A stretch of DNA of 64,000 nt from Knoxdaviesia capensis. Its lineage: Eukaryota > Ascomycota > Sordariomycetes > Microascales > Gondwanamycetaceae. The DNA lies in assembly GCA_001510575.1 (NCBI GenBank), contig LNGK01000003.1:1863741-1927740 (forward strand). Direction: 5' to 3'. The first letter of the stretch is position 1. Each line of letters starts with the position of its first letter. The translations under genes and the position numbers were made by a program. Shown piece by piece: positions 11,471 through 22,127 of this stretch. Below the pieces are notes generated by a model. It ran no database searches. It was not told the origin of the DNA and saw only the letters and a list, made by a program, of their open reading frames with translations.

Positions 11471-13294
11471 TTAGACGTTGGTGGAAACGGGGGCAGCATT
11501 CGCCTCGCCGCGCTTCTCGTTGACGATCAGACCCTGCTTCGGCGCGTGGGCCTGGTTGAGGGTGTAGTGGCGCATAACCAGGCTGGAAGCGAAGCACACG
11601 CCGGCGATGGCGGTGAGGAAGTAGTAGATGGGCTCGAGGCCGTCGTTGAAGGCCAGGCGCAGGGCGTCGCGGTCGGGCCCGTCGGGCATGTGGTTGATCA
11701 TGTACACAACAACGGTGGCATCCCGCGACATCTCGTTGGCCTGGTCGGCGTACTGCGGCAGCTTGGCCAGCTCGCGCGAGAACATGTTCTGGAAGATCAC
11801 GCCCGACACGGCCACGCCGACGCTCTGGCCGAAGATGCGGATGAACGAGAAGAAGGCGGCCGCCTGGTCGTTGAGGCTGGCGTCGCACGACGCCTGGATG
11901 CTGAGCGCCAGCGCCGGGAACAGCATGCCGGTGCCCAGGCCGATCGGCAGGTTGAGGAACAGCCACTGCGGGATGGTCGACCACGGCCGCAGCAGGATCA
12001 GCAGGCCGGCGCCCAGCGTGGTGCCGGCCCAGCCGATCCACAGCGCCCAGCGGTAGGTCCCCCACTTGGCAATCAGCGCGCCGACCACCACGGCGATCGG
12101 CGCCACCGTGAGCGTCTCGGGCAGCACGGCCACCGACGCAATGATGGGCTTGTACAGCTTGACGCCCTCGTAGTACAGCACGACGAAGTAGATCAGCGCC
12201 CACAGGATGGCGCCGTGAATCAGGGCCTGCGCGTACGAGATGAGCACGTCGCGGTTGGTGAACAGGCCCTTGTCGGTCAGCGGGATCTTGGCGTAGGCGG
12301 ACTCCCAGTAGGCGTACACGACCAGGATGGCGAAGCCGAGGATCAGCGGCAGCAGGCAGCGGAACGACGACCACTCGTACATGACGCCGCCGGTGGAGAT
12401 GCCGAACAGGAACGCGGTCGAGCCCGTGGTCATCAGGATCGAGCCGACCCAGTCGAAGCTGAGCGTCTTCTGCATGAAGTGGCCCGGCAGCTTCTCCTGC
12501 TTGAGGAACAGCATGCACAGGATGCAGCCGGGCACGATGATCGGCAGGTTGATCCAGAAGATCCAGCGCCACGACGCGCGCTCGGTGAAGGCCGCGCCCA
12601 CCAGCGGGCCGGCCACGGTGCCGAGTGCCCAGATGGCCGAGAGGATCGAGAAGTACTGGCCACGCACGGCCAGCGGCACCAGGTCGGTGACGATGACCTC
12701 GGTCACCGCGATCAGACCGCCGCCGCCGGCGCCCTGCACGGTGCGGCCGATGATCAGCGTGGTGAAGTTTTGGGCGACGCCGCCGACGATGGAGCCGGCA
12801 GCATACAGGATGGACGACACGAGGATGAGCTGGGGAGGGAGGGAAGAACGACGTCGGTCCGGGTTAGTATTATGGACACGTGCAGCCGGGCAGAGACCAC
12901 TTCCGCTTCAGGACGGCAGACTTACATATTTACGCCCGAAGATGGAGCTGAGACCGGCCAGAGTCGGCTGCGACACGGTGCTGGCGAGCAGGTAGCTCGT
13001 GCCGGACCAGAAGGCCTCGAGCGCGGTTCCGGAGATGTCGGTGCTGATATCGGGCAGGGCGATCGACAGCGACGTGGCCTCGAGGGCGACGGCCAGCATG
13101 ACGACCATGAGCGAGCCGAAGGCCAGCGCAAACTCGCGCGTCGGCTTGAACGGCTCCGGCGTGTCGGCGATGTCGGAGCCGGCCTCGACGCTCTTGTTGG
13201 ACGGCTTGAGGTCGTTGCCGGCGCCGGTGGGTTTGCCGTCCCCGCCGGGGGCGTCTAGCGCGGTCGGCGCTTCGGAGCTGAAGGAGCCGGGCAT
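11471..13294 (-). CDS. MFS multidrug-type transporter, DHA2 (14-TM) class
   Basis: Two exons (13294-12926, 12829-11471; 96-bp intron GTAAGT...CCCCAG) encode 575 residues. A polar N-terminus of about 55 residues precedes the first membrane helix (FGSLMVVMLAVALEATSL). The loop SSIFGRKY corresponds to MFS motif A. The segment WRWIFWINLPIIVPG and the Gly-rich GRTVQGAGGGG are typical of the drug:proton antiporter DHA2 class with 14 helices. Such proteins export drugs, toxic metabolites or siderophores across the plasma or vacuolar membrane; the cargo here cannot be inferred. No biosynthetic genes lie next to it, so a cluster-specific exporter is unlikely. The start is supported by a CT-rich leader just upstream and a TATA-like run at 13501-13513. 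Confidence 0.9.
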
Positions 13295-13500
13295 GGTTGT
13301 TGGTGTTGCGATGATGTGGTGACGTAAGGAATGAAAAGAAAGAGAGAGCGAGAGAGAGAGTGAGAGAGGGAGACGGTCGTGTGAAGCTCGAAGGCTTTCT
13401 GTGTCTGTTGGGAAGACTGTTTGTTGTTGAGATTGTTGGTGATGATGATCGAGAGGGAGAATGAACGGAAGCTGGGCCAAGAAGGAAGAGGACAAGGCCG

Positions 13501-13513
13501 ATATATATATAAA
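13501..13513 (-). promoter_or_regulatory. TATA-like element of the MFS transporter gene
   Basis: On the minus strand the sequence reads TTTATATATATAT about 210 bp upstream of the MFS start codon. It is followed toward the gene by a CT-rich leader (13326-13375), the usual fungal layout. Confidence 0.45.
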
Positions 13514-14398
13514 CCGAAAAGTGAAGGAGAGATGGACAAGATGACGGGAGACGCTAGAAAGGAGCGGAACGGAGGGGGTGGCAGACTGGAGGGGCGTGTG
13601 TATAAGGAGAGTGACGACGAGGAAAGCCAAGCAACGAGGCCACGGCGGAAAATAGCAGCAGCCAGCAACAGGGTGTGGTGAGGAGCAGGAAGAGGAGACG
13701 GACGGAACAAACGCGAGCCTTAAGAGTGGACTTGTCAAGTCGCGCTACCGGGGTGGTAGGAACGGGCAATAAAGAGAGTTACTCGTAGAGGAGGGAGGGG
13801 AGGGGGGCACTGTCAGGCAGTGTACTAAACTCAACCACCCGGCCTTCTGAGCGTTCTTCCAGCTGCTCACGCAAATACCGAGCCAACGAACCGGCAGCCC
13901 GGAGGAATATCAGATACCCACCGACCAGACGCAAGTCAAAAGTCCGCACTCAATGAGTCAAAGGGCCGCGAGAGAACAGCGGCGGAAGAGCGTGATATTG
14001 CGAAGGAATCAAGAGACACACGGAGATAACAAAAAAAGAAAACCAAGTCAAAATTTGAGGGGGTGAAGAAAGACAGAAAAAACTTAGGCAGAGAAATACC
14101 CCGAGATGACTGCAGTGGTGGCAAGTGAAAGCGTGATATCGGAGCAAGTTACTGTTCCGGAGACGTGGAACACTTGCACTTAAAGTTGTTCTTCGCGATG
14201 TTCTTCCGGTGCTTCTGTTGCTCACAAAGGCAATTGCGATGGACGGGCTCTTTGCTCTTTCCTTCGCAAGGACAAGTCTAGAAGAAAAGAAGAAGAAAAG
14301 GAAGAGAAAAAAGAGGGAAGGAGCATCGACAACGCACGAACAGCGCGATGGAAGGAAAACGAAGTACAGCAGAGCAAAGCAAACAACACAGACTCTCA

Positions 14399-14400
<2 letters not shown>

Positions 14401-14434
<34 letters not shown>
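14401..14434. repeat. (TC)n microsatellite
   Basis: About 17 uninterrupted TC units on the plus strand. It lies in gene-poor DNA, about 1.1 kb upstream of the MFS transporter start, with no gene across it. Confidence 0.95.
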
Positions 14435-14436
<2 letters not shown>

Positions 14437-15616
14437 CCAGCTTAACTGCTTACTTTAGAACTACTGTACAGTATAGCGTAATTCCATCCATTCAAAGCCC
14501 ATGTTCCTATTAGGTGTATAGGAACCCCACTTTGACTGTCCTGTTTTTTTCTAATTGGTGAAAGGGGGGATCCGAGAGGCGAGAGACGACGCCCGCCCTT
14601 TCGCACAACCAAGAAAAAAGGAGAGTGCCGGGCTATCTGACATCCGAGCTGATATGGGCAGAAAGTAATGGCAGCTGGACTGGTGGTGCGGATGCTACTC
14701 TAAAAGTGAACTGGCCTGTAGGCGCTGTAAGCCTGTGCTGTTGTAATTCTGATATATCACCCAACGGCTCTGGGGTTTGCCTCTTTTAAGCCTCATTTCT
14801 CTTCGCTATCTATCGAACCATGTGGGCCTGTCTCGCCTGTCTCTGGCTGTCTCTGGCTCTGTAGGGTTCTGGCTCGGCGTGTGTCTACAGTACTGTACAA
14901 TATTGTACGTACCGTTTCTCCTCGTGGCCCTTTTAGCTTAGCTGGTTTGTCTAGGGAATGTTGGGGGATGTCGGCTGTCTTTCGTTCTCTCGACATCCGT
15001 CCGCTGGTGATGCTTCACACGTCGACCATGTGTACACCGCCCATACTGCGTTGTCTCTGTGTCTACAAGAGTACTCCATAAAGGATACGCGCCGGTATCT
15101 CCTACTCCTCTAGAACATGTCCTTCACCCGTCTCCGTTTCTGCCGTCAACACACAGAAAAAGTCCGTGGAAGAAAAAGAACAAACGGCCAAGCAAAAGGA
15201 CACAATCATCACCAAGGAGTACCACCCCGGCCCAAGCCCAAACAGGAACAGACAGCCGACACCAACCAAAGACCAAATAACCCTCGCTTAGACCCTGGCG
15301 CATTGTCTGCAATGAGATGAGAGGGCCCTTGTTCTGGTCTTGGGGGGGTTTTTTCTCCTCCAGCGGCGCCCTGAAGTTTTTCCCAAGAAAGAGGGCAGAC
15401 GAAACGGACCCGGCGAATCTTTTGCAACATTTGGCTCCGGCTCCGATCCCAATATATGCAGTACCACGCACACACGCACTACACAAGCCTTACGAACAGG
15501 CCCACCAAGACGGACTTACATCTGCTTTCTTTCCATGACCTTCGAACCCTTGATGTCACACATATGACTCTCTTACTTGCTTTATTCATCAGATTGGTAG
15601 AAAACGTTCATTTGCC

Positions 15617-15638
15617 CGACGACGACGACGACGACGAC
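15617..15638. repeat. (CGA)n trinucleotide repeat
   Basis: About seven CGA/GAC units in non-coding DNA. A short open frame runs through it as poly-Asp but has no other coding support. Confidence 0.85.
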
Positions 15639-18600
15639 ACAAAGCGGACATAGCCTTTTAGATTTCAAACCAAGCTGTCGCTCTCCCTCCGACCACTCCA
15701 TCCACTCCGGTTCCTGTTCTGTTACTTTTTGCTTCTTAAGGTGGGTCGTGCCATCTGTGTATGGTGTATGAACTTTATCGTAGTAGTCTCTCCTAGTCGG
15801 TGAGAGCAGAGGAATCCAAGTACTACATATAATACAATGTATCAGATCTGGGTGAATACAACCTCACCCCCCTCGGGCTAGCCCCAATGAGAACCACCGA
15901 AATGCACCCTCCAAAAGCGCCATCAATAAATACCACACACACTAACTATGCTCACTGCATACTGAAAGTTCCTCACAGGGCGGCGCACATGTCTTCTTCA
16001 TGAATAATAGTAGTGCCAACCAGCACACCGAGTTCCAGCCCAGCAGGTCATGCGACGTAGACAACCAGTCTCCCAGACCGTATCGCAGCAATTCTGCCTG
16101 CTGCCCGCTCGAGGCCATATCCTTTGATATCCATTCAGTCGTTGGTGCAATGTTCGTTCACATCGTGGGCGAGACCAGTCCATGCGATCCTCTAGTTAGC
16201 ATGCCGACAGCCCGGCAGCACTCACTCTGCGGAGATAAGCTCTCCCTGCCGCGGGCTGGTGACTTTTGCCATGTATAGAGTTCCCCGTAGTGATGACGCT
16301 CTGCATGCTGCTATCACTAGAGTTGGAGTGCCTCGTCGTTAGTTGAGAGTCCCGTAACTGTTTCTCGGCCAACAATCGGCAGGTCCGGCGTCGGACCTAT
16401 TAACCTTGACCTCCTGCTCGACATAGACAATCGTAATGTCGGAGAGCATCCCGGCTGGAGAGTTATGCTGTTAGTTGTGACCCATCGGATACGCCTTCCC
16501 ATCAACACCGGCCAGCCCAGTTCGAAAGATGTCCAAAATCGGTCCAGATAGTAGATCAGCCCGAACAAAAACGGCCCAACGGCCCAGTCCTGTGCAATCC
16601 AAACTCTGGATAGCCGAGTATCTGGGCTCTCTCAGGATTTCCGTGCGGTCCCACATCGATTTTCAGCGCAGTCGAGTCTTGACATTCGCGCCACCTGTTT
16701 TGGGGCGCTGGGCAGGCTGGAGAAGTCATGCCATTGCTTGTCCTCTGGGGGGTGGGGAGGGTGTGTCGCCGCCTATAAGCCCGAGATCCGACGTGCTTGT
16801 GGTTTTTCTATCACAGAAAATCTCGGAGTCTAGAGGAAGGATATGGTCCAATCAGTGCAGAAAAATGTCACCCGGAAAAAGCCAGTGGGTGGGTTGGGGG
16901 TTTTTATAGCAGGCTTCGACCTGAAGCTCATGACGCATAGATGCGGTATCATGACTCATGTTAGTGAAAGTGCCGATGTGATTTCCAGGAGAATTAAACA
17001 TATTATATAAGATGCTAAGAAGAAACCACGATATGTTTAGACATAACCCGTTCGTCGACGGCGGGTTTATAGAATTGGCAGCGTCTGTATAAGAAAACTC
17101 CGTCCCTGTCTCCGGCGATCCGCCCGCCTCCCACGGCTCCGGCGTTAACAATCCAAGACATGACCCCCAAAGGAACTTCAAAAACAGACTACGATGTCAG
17201 AACTCTCATACTCTAGAACTCGACATACTCACCCATCCCAGAAGCTAAACAAGGCTGAACGAGAGTGTCTCGTATACCGCACGGAGACTCCCGAGACCCT
17301 GGCCCGGAGACTATCCGCTTAGGGTTGCCGGCCGCAAGCGCCATGCCCACGCCCAAGCGGAGATTTCCCAGGACCCTCGGCATGATAATTCTTCCGTTCC
17401 ACTCGTTAAGGTGCGCTTGCTTGGCCTGTCAGGTCACACACACACACAACTTTGGCCTATCTACCTCCGGCTCCGGTCCCGCTTTACCCCCTGGAGATTC
17501 TTTTTCTAGTGATAGTCTCAGCCTTCGCGGCACCGCTGTGCTGGCCGTGCAATCTTTTCCCCTCTAACTTGCTCGTTACCGTGCGGACGGTTCATTAGAG
17601 CCCCGTTTGTTTTTGCTGTCCTCGTCGTCCATTACTTTCTGTCATTTGCATGCACTTCCAGCACCATGTCCGCTGTCTCCGCCGCGGCAGTTGGCCCAAA
17701 CGGATCCTGGGGGCCAATGTATCTGGCCGGGCCGCCGATGGTTACGTGTATTTGTGCGGGACGGGGCACCGTCGGTTCAGATTGTTCTCCGTACTGCGAT
17801 CCGCGCGTGTATGATGTATGTGTGTGTCATTCACGCTTGGAACATGTAACCTGAAGTACATTCTTTATTGTGCTGCCTGTTTTTGCTGACGGCCCCCGGG
17901 CCCGCCAAGGAGAAGCGGCCTCCGGGAATCCGCGGACTTCGCAGCCGAGCGTCAGTGTCTTCCTATTTTTTTTTTCTGTGGGCTTTGTCCGAATCGCATA
18001 ATACTCCCACCCCCGAGATACCGTGCACTTTTCTCTCAAGACACTCTTTGGCTTCTCATCTCGGCAGCTCTTCGAACAACGAAGACTGGAGTATCGTAGA
18101 CTCCAGCAGTGAAATGTGCTTGGCCCGAACCCCTCCCATGACTATTGGTTATAGTAACCTAAGGCTAGCTAGGCGGTTCCCGACCAACTATCACAGAAAG
18201 GTGTATGCTGCCCAAAGTCTCACCTCCCTCTCCACACTGACCGCTCAGCCGCGGATATGGCCACGATCGTGTGGAATCCCGCTACAACCAGCAAACAGAA
18301 ATCGCCCCAAGTTCTCGGGTTGTGGCATTCTTCTGTGATACGGCAGTCCACCCACACTCCGGGAACCCCTCGTCGTCCTCCAGGCATTGCGGCCGGTGCG
18401 ACAGTTACCCGGAAGACACAGCTCCGCCTCTTGACACAACAGATCAAGGATTCACTTCCTACTCGCGCAGGCTACTACTCACATCTAACTGCTGCATATA
18501 TCAAGACTGCTCTATCAATTGCTGGTCCAAGGCAGAATGTTGCACATCTCCGTTTGCTTCCGCTCAACGATGTCTCCTAACCCTAAGACGTGCCAGAGAA

Positions 18601-18865
18601 ACCCTTGGAACCAATATCACGACCACTTGCTCTTCTTTCGCTGTCATGGAGAAACCATCTCTCAATATCTTCCCTTCTCTTCTTCTGACTCAGAAAAGTA
18701 GTCATCACATGTCACAAAATGAAAGTTCCCCCCGCATGAAGCCAGATCTTAAGGCCTCTTCCTTCTTTTTTTTTATCGATGATATGCCCCTCCCGGGAAT
18801 CTCTAAATGAATCACGACAGTTCCAAACCTAGCAAGACATTTTGACAGACTCGTTCATCTCAAGC

Positions 18866-19240
18866 ACAAAAAGGTGGAGGAGCAGCCACAACCCAAGTCC
18901 ACCGTCAAGACCAAAGTCTTGTGCTGTCCGACACCCACCGGCATGCTGCTGCAAGACAGACTGCCCAGTGAGCCTATGCACACCGTCACCCACTGCGGCG
19001 ACCTGCCCGAACAGTCCAGGCTGGACGAGCTCCGAGCCCGCTCACCCTGTCCCTGAGTAACTGGGGCTTCCAGTACCACCCGGACGCCGGCCACGTGTTT
19101 GGCATCCGCCCGGGCCCAGCCGCGCGTGCACTGCTTCGGCCACATCCACGAGGCCTGCGGCGCCCGCCTGGTGACCTTGAAGGCCAAGATCCGTCCGCAC
19201 CCGTTCCACATGTTTGATATCAACGGACACAACTCCCACC
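18866..19240 (+). pseudogene. Decayed calcineurin-like metallophosphoesterase
   Basis: Pieces of a fungal calcineurin-like phosphoesterase (MPPED-type) appear in order but in different frames. The first frame gives KTKVLC, then THCGDLPEQSRLDELRA, matching the metal-site HCGDLTE block. Between them the SDTH block is readable only in a shifted frame (LSDTH at about 18925-18939), flanked by one apparent deletion and one insertion. WGFQYHPDAGHVFGI is readable in another frame at about 19059-19103. RVHCFGHIHEACGARLV, the terminal GHxH block, lies at about 19121-19171. The NHD and THGPP blocks between them are missing. The stop after ARSPCP and at least three frame changes make this a relic. It stands alone in gene-poor DNA and no intact paralogue is in the window. 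Identity is from motif memory, not a search. Confidence 0.7.
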
Positions 19241-20928
19241 CCCGTGTCCCCTGAAATCTCCGATGAGGAGACTAAGTACATCACTGACGGCTTTCCAGCC
19301 GCGTCGCTCTTTAAGTCCGTCGCTGAATAGCCTGGGCAAGGTGGCGCACATGTAAGATGCGTGTATGTATTTGTACTTGTATTTCTATCTGTATTCTTAA
19401 CTTCGATGAATGCTGAGGGAGTTCCAACAGCGAATCTGATTGTCCATAGCGCCTGTTAGTGTGAATATGTGATCGTCGTCTACGGTTCAAGCCTACGACA
19501 AAGTGTCTCCCGGGCGTTCGGACGGATATTTTGCTTTCCGGTCCGTAACGCCCGTTTTCTATGTGCGGTGACATTCAGGAGACTTTCAAGTAGTGTGCTG
19601 GATATTAGAGAGAGCTGCATTTATACGATACGTCTGGACCACGGAGAATTGTTGGTTGGGCCTTGTATGAATCAATCAAACCCGCTATGCCCGGATTGTC
19701 TCTTTCTACTAGTTTATCTGGGGGTTATCGATAAGTTTAAGAAGGAAGGCCACTCCCTACACCGAGTGAGCGTAAGCTTAAGACCCTTGGATGAGAAACA
19801 CTGCCTTTTCGCCCCCCACGGCGTCTAAGATTCTCTCCGCCAGAGGCAGAGGAAGCACAGCCCTAACCCTAAGCAAAATTCGCTTCTCACCACGGAGGCA
19901 CTTGGACCTCCCAACAACACAATGTATGGCGCCAATAGTGTTCCCAAAACCCTTGCGAATCTTTATTTTTTTGAATTCTCAAAACGGTTGTTTAATGGCC
20001 CTGCAATACGGCCAGCCACGGCTGATAAGAGTCTAGACTGCTAGCCAGCGTCCCTTCGGCATGTGGCGAGGCGAATGCTTGCTCCGACTCCTTCTCCACG
20101 GGTCGCAGTGGAGTCTATGGGAAAGAGTTCGGAGACATTTCTCTAATAGCCGACTGGCATTTTAACAGGGCGTTGCAATACACTATGCTATTTCGGCTCT
20201 AGGCCTTGGCGTTGGGATACTACAGTCTTGATTGGGCTTGTACCACCGGCCGTATCGGCAGACGGACCCCCGGACGGCCTAGGAAACGGGATCAAGACCT
20301 GTCTGGCGGACTCCGGGGGCAGTCGCGTTGGTTGCGAGGCTCGGGATTGACTGAAGTACGATTATTCACGTACTTGGTGATTCTTTGGTGGCTTTGTGGT
20401 TGTTTCAGCCGCGTGTCTTCTTCGTACTCCTTGCGTGCGGCTCTTTGGTGCTTGGTCGGCTATCCGGACCAAACGTGCCACACGATGTCCGTTGTTGGTC
20501 ACAGGGCTGGGGGGATTGACTCCTTTGGACGCGTGCTTACATGGTGTGCACTGGTGTGCCGCAAACCAACACGGCAATCGTAGCAAAAGTAAGTGCTCGG
20601 CAATACACACACGTCTGGTGAGAATGACAACTGTCTGATACCAGCACTCTATCTGGATCCGACAGCTTTGTGAGACGTAACTACCAGACAAGTTGCTCAC
20701 GGTGATGTGTCATGTGCGTCGACCTACCTAGGCCAACCACCGCGAGCTCCTCTTATGCTTTATGATATCGGACGAGTCCACCGGAGCTGATGCCAAAAGC
20801 GACACGGCACAGCCCTCCTTGTGATGATCATAATTACCGCGCCAAGCGAACACAGCCACTAAGCACTGTGAGAAATGAATAATCATGAATTCATACCAAT
20901 AGAGTCATATCTGGTAAGCACCCCTTCA
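19241..20928. other. Intergenic region
   Basis: No gene was recognised. A double telobox-like CCCTAACCCTAA is at 19861-19872. Other open frames are short and unsupported. Confidence 0.5.
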
Positions 20929-21453
20929 TTACTGCTGCTGCGCGCGCCGACTCACGCCGATCCGCTCGTCTCGGCTCCGCGTAGCCCGCCCACCACCGCG
21001 CGCAGTTCCAGCCGCCGGAGCCGCCCCGCCCCGGGCCCGCTGCTGCGGGGGTTGCGCGTGGCCCTGCTGCTGGTGCTGGTGCTGCTGCTGCTGCTGGAAC
21101 TGCTGCTGTTGCTGCTGGCGCTGGACAAACTGGCGATCCTGCTGATGCAGCTGCTGCGACGCCGCGCGCGCCTGCTCAAAGCTCGTGCCCGCCGCATGCA
21201 CATCGACATCCGCGTCCTCATCCTCCTCGCCGTCGTCGTCGTACGCATACTCCTCGTCGTCGTCGTCATCCGCGCCGATCATGTCGTGGTCGCCGCCGGC
21301 ATGGTGCCGCTGCGCGTGGTGGCCCGAGGCCGCCATGGCGTGCGCGAGGCGCGCGTGGCGCCGCTCGAGCACGCGCTGGCCGTCGCGGCGCTTGTCGTAC
21401 GCCGCGATGTCCTCGGCCGTGACCGTCAGCGTGGTGGGCGGGCGGCGGAGCAT
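20929..21453 (-). CDS. CDC26: Anaphase-promoting complex subunit CDC26, expanded
   Basis: Single exon, 174 residues. The start is the ATG that gives MLRRPPTTLTVTAEDIAAYD, the conserved N-terminal motif by which Cdc26 binds and stabilises the TPR subunit Apc6/Cdc16 of the APC/C ubiquitin ligase; an upstream GTG in frame is not needed. The rest is low complexity: a His-rich stretch, an acidic run (DDDDDEEYAYDDDGEEDED), a glutamine-rich run of ~40 residues and a basic RSRDERIG tail like that of other fungal Cdc26 proteins. Cdc26 is usually under about 100 residues, so this copy is enlarged by repeats. Three AAACCCTAA teloboxes lie 380-425 bp upstream. Identity rests on the first ~20 residues plus the tail. 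Confidence 0.8.
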   Translation of the reverse strand: MLRRPPTTLTVTAEDIAAYDKRRDGQRVLERRHARLAHAMAASGHHAQRHHAGGDHDMIGADDDDDEEYAYDDDGEEDEDADVDVHAAGTSFEQARAASQQLHQQDRQFVQRQQQQQQFQQQQQHQHQQQGHAQPPQQRARGGAAPAAGTARGGGRATRSRDERIGVSRRAQQQ

Positions 21454-21836
21454 GGCGGGCTCGGACACGCGTCACAGGCTCAACACAGGACTGAAGTGTC
21501 GGCCTTGGTGTTCGTTTCTTCTCCTGTCAAGAGTGACGTTGTTAGCCGTGACCGGACCCCAGATCAGTCGTTTTGGGCTGGTGAACCCCTTTCGCATTCA
21601 TTCTCTCTTACCTGGTGTTTGCCAAGTGCAGTGTGTGTCTCAAGAACTATAGACGGGAGAAGTGCGCTTTGCAAAATGATGAAGTTGAGAAGAAAGAGAA
21701 AGACCGAGAATTAATGGCGGCGTTGAAAGTTGTACGTCTGTCTAGAAAGTTTACAGTCAGTGTTTAACGCGTTTGTCGTGATTTTGGCAGAGGTACGTAC
21801 CTTCCGAAGGCGCTAAGGCGAAAAAAACCAGCCAGA

Positions 21837-21878
21837 AACCCTAATGAAGTGCGCGCATAAACCCTAACAAACCCTAAC
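21837..21878. promoter_or_regulatory. Cluster of three teloboxes (AAACCCTAA)
   Basis: AAACCCTAA occurs at 21837-21845 and AAACCCTAAC at 21859-21868 and 21869-21878, the last two directly adjacent. They lie upstream of CDC26 and downstream of the next minus-strand gene. Such elements are bound by Tbf1/TRF-like factors in other fungi and plants; binding here is inferred. Confidence 0.5.
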
Positions 21879-22127
21879 TTCTCACACTATCACCATATTT
21901 CTGAGATGACTCCGTCGAAGGACATAGCTTGACGAATCTCACACAGACAAAGTAATCACATTGAACACCCTGCAAATGTATGCTGCATCTGTTTGATATT
22001 ATTACTCGGGAGCTTAGAAGAGAACCTAGAAAGAGACTCCGTTCCATTAACACCAACCATAAGGTCACCCCTTTCGCTTTGATCAAACCCCAACATGGGA
22101 ACTGAGAGCCCGAATCTCATCTCCAAT

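Larger units (their letters stand above)
13514..18865. other. Gene-poor stretch, 5.4 kb
   Basis: I found no supportable gene. The open frames are short, overlap on both strands and lack family signatures. Landmarks are a CT dinucleotide run at 14401-14434, the palindromes TACTGTACAGTA at 14462-14473 and TACAGTACTGTA at 14886-14897, and a GAC repeat at 15617-15638. The segment could contain decayed genes beyond recognition. Confidence 0.45.

Noticed and set aside
11546..13258. 570-codon plus-strand frame antisense to the MFS transporter
   Set aside because: It runs through the transporter intron and its content mirrors the transporter codons; no independent support.
16852..17181. 109-codon minus-strand frame starting MKFLWGSCLGLLTPEPW
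   Set aside because: The first residues look a little like a signal or transporter end, but no family motif, partner exon or coding pattern could be found.
17200..17330. Possible 5S rRNA fragment (CCCAGAAGCTAAACAAGGCTGAACG)
   Set aside because: It has no usable match to the 5S internal control region or overall fold, and no oligo-T end.
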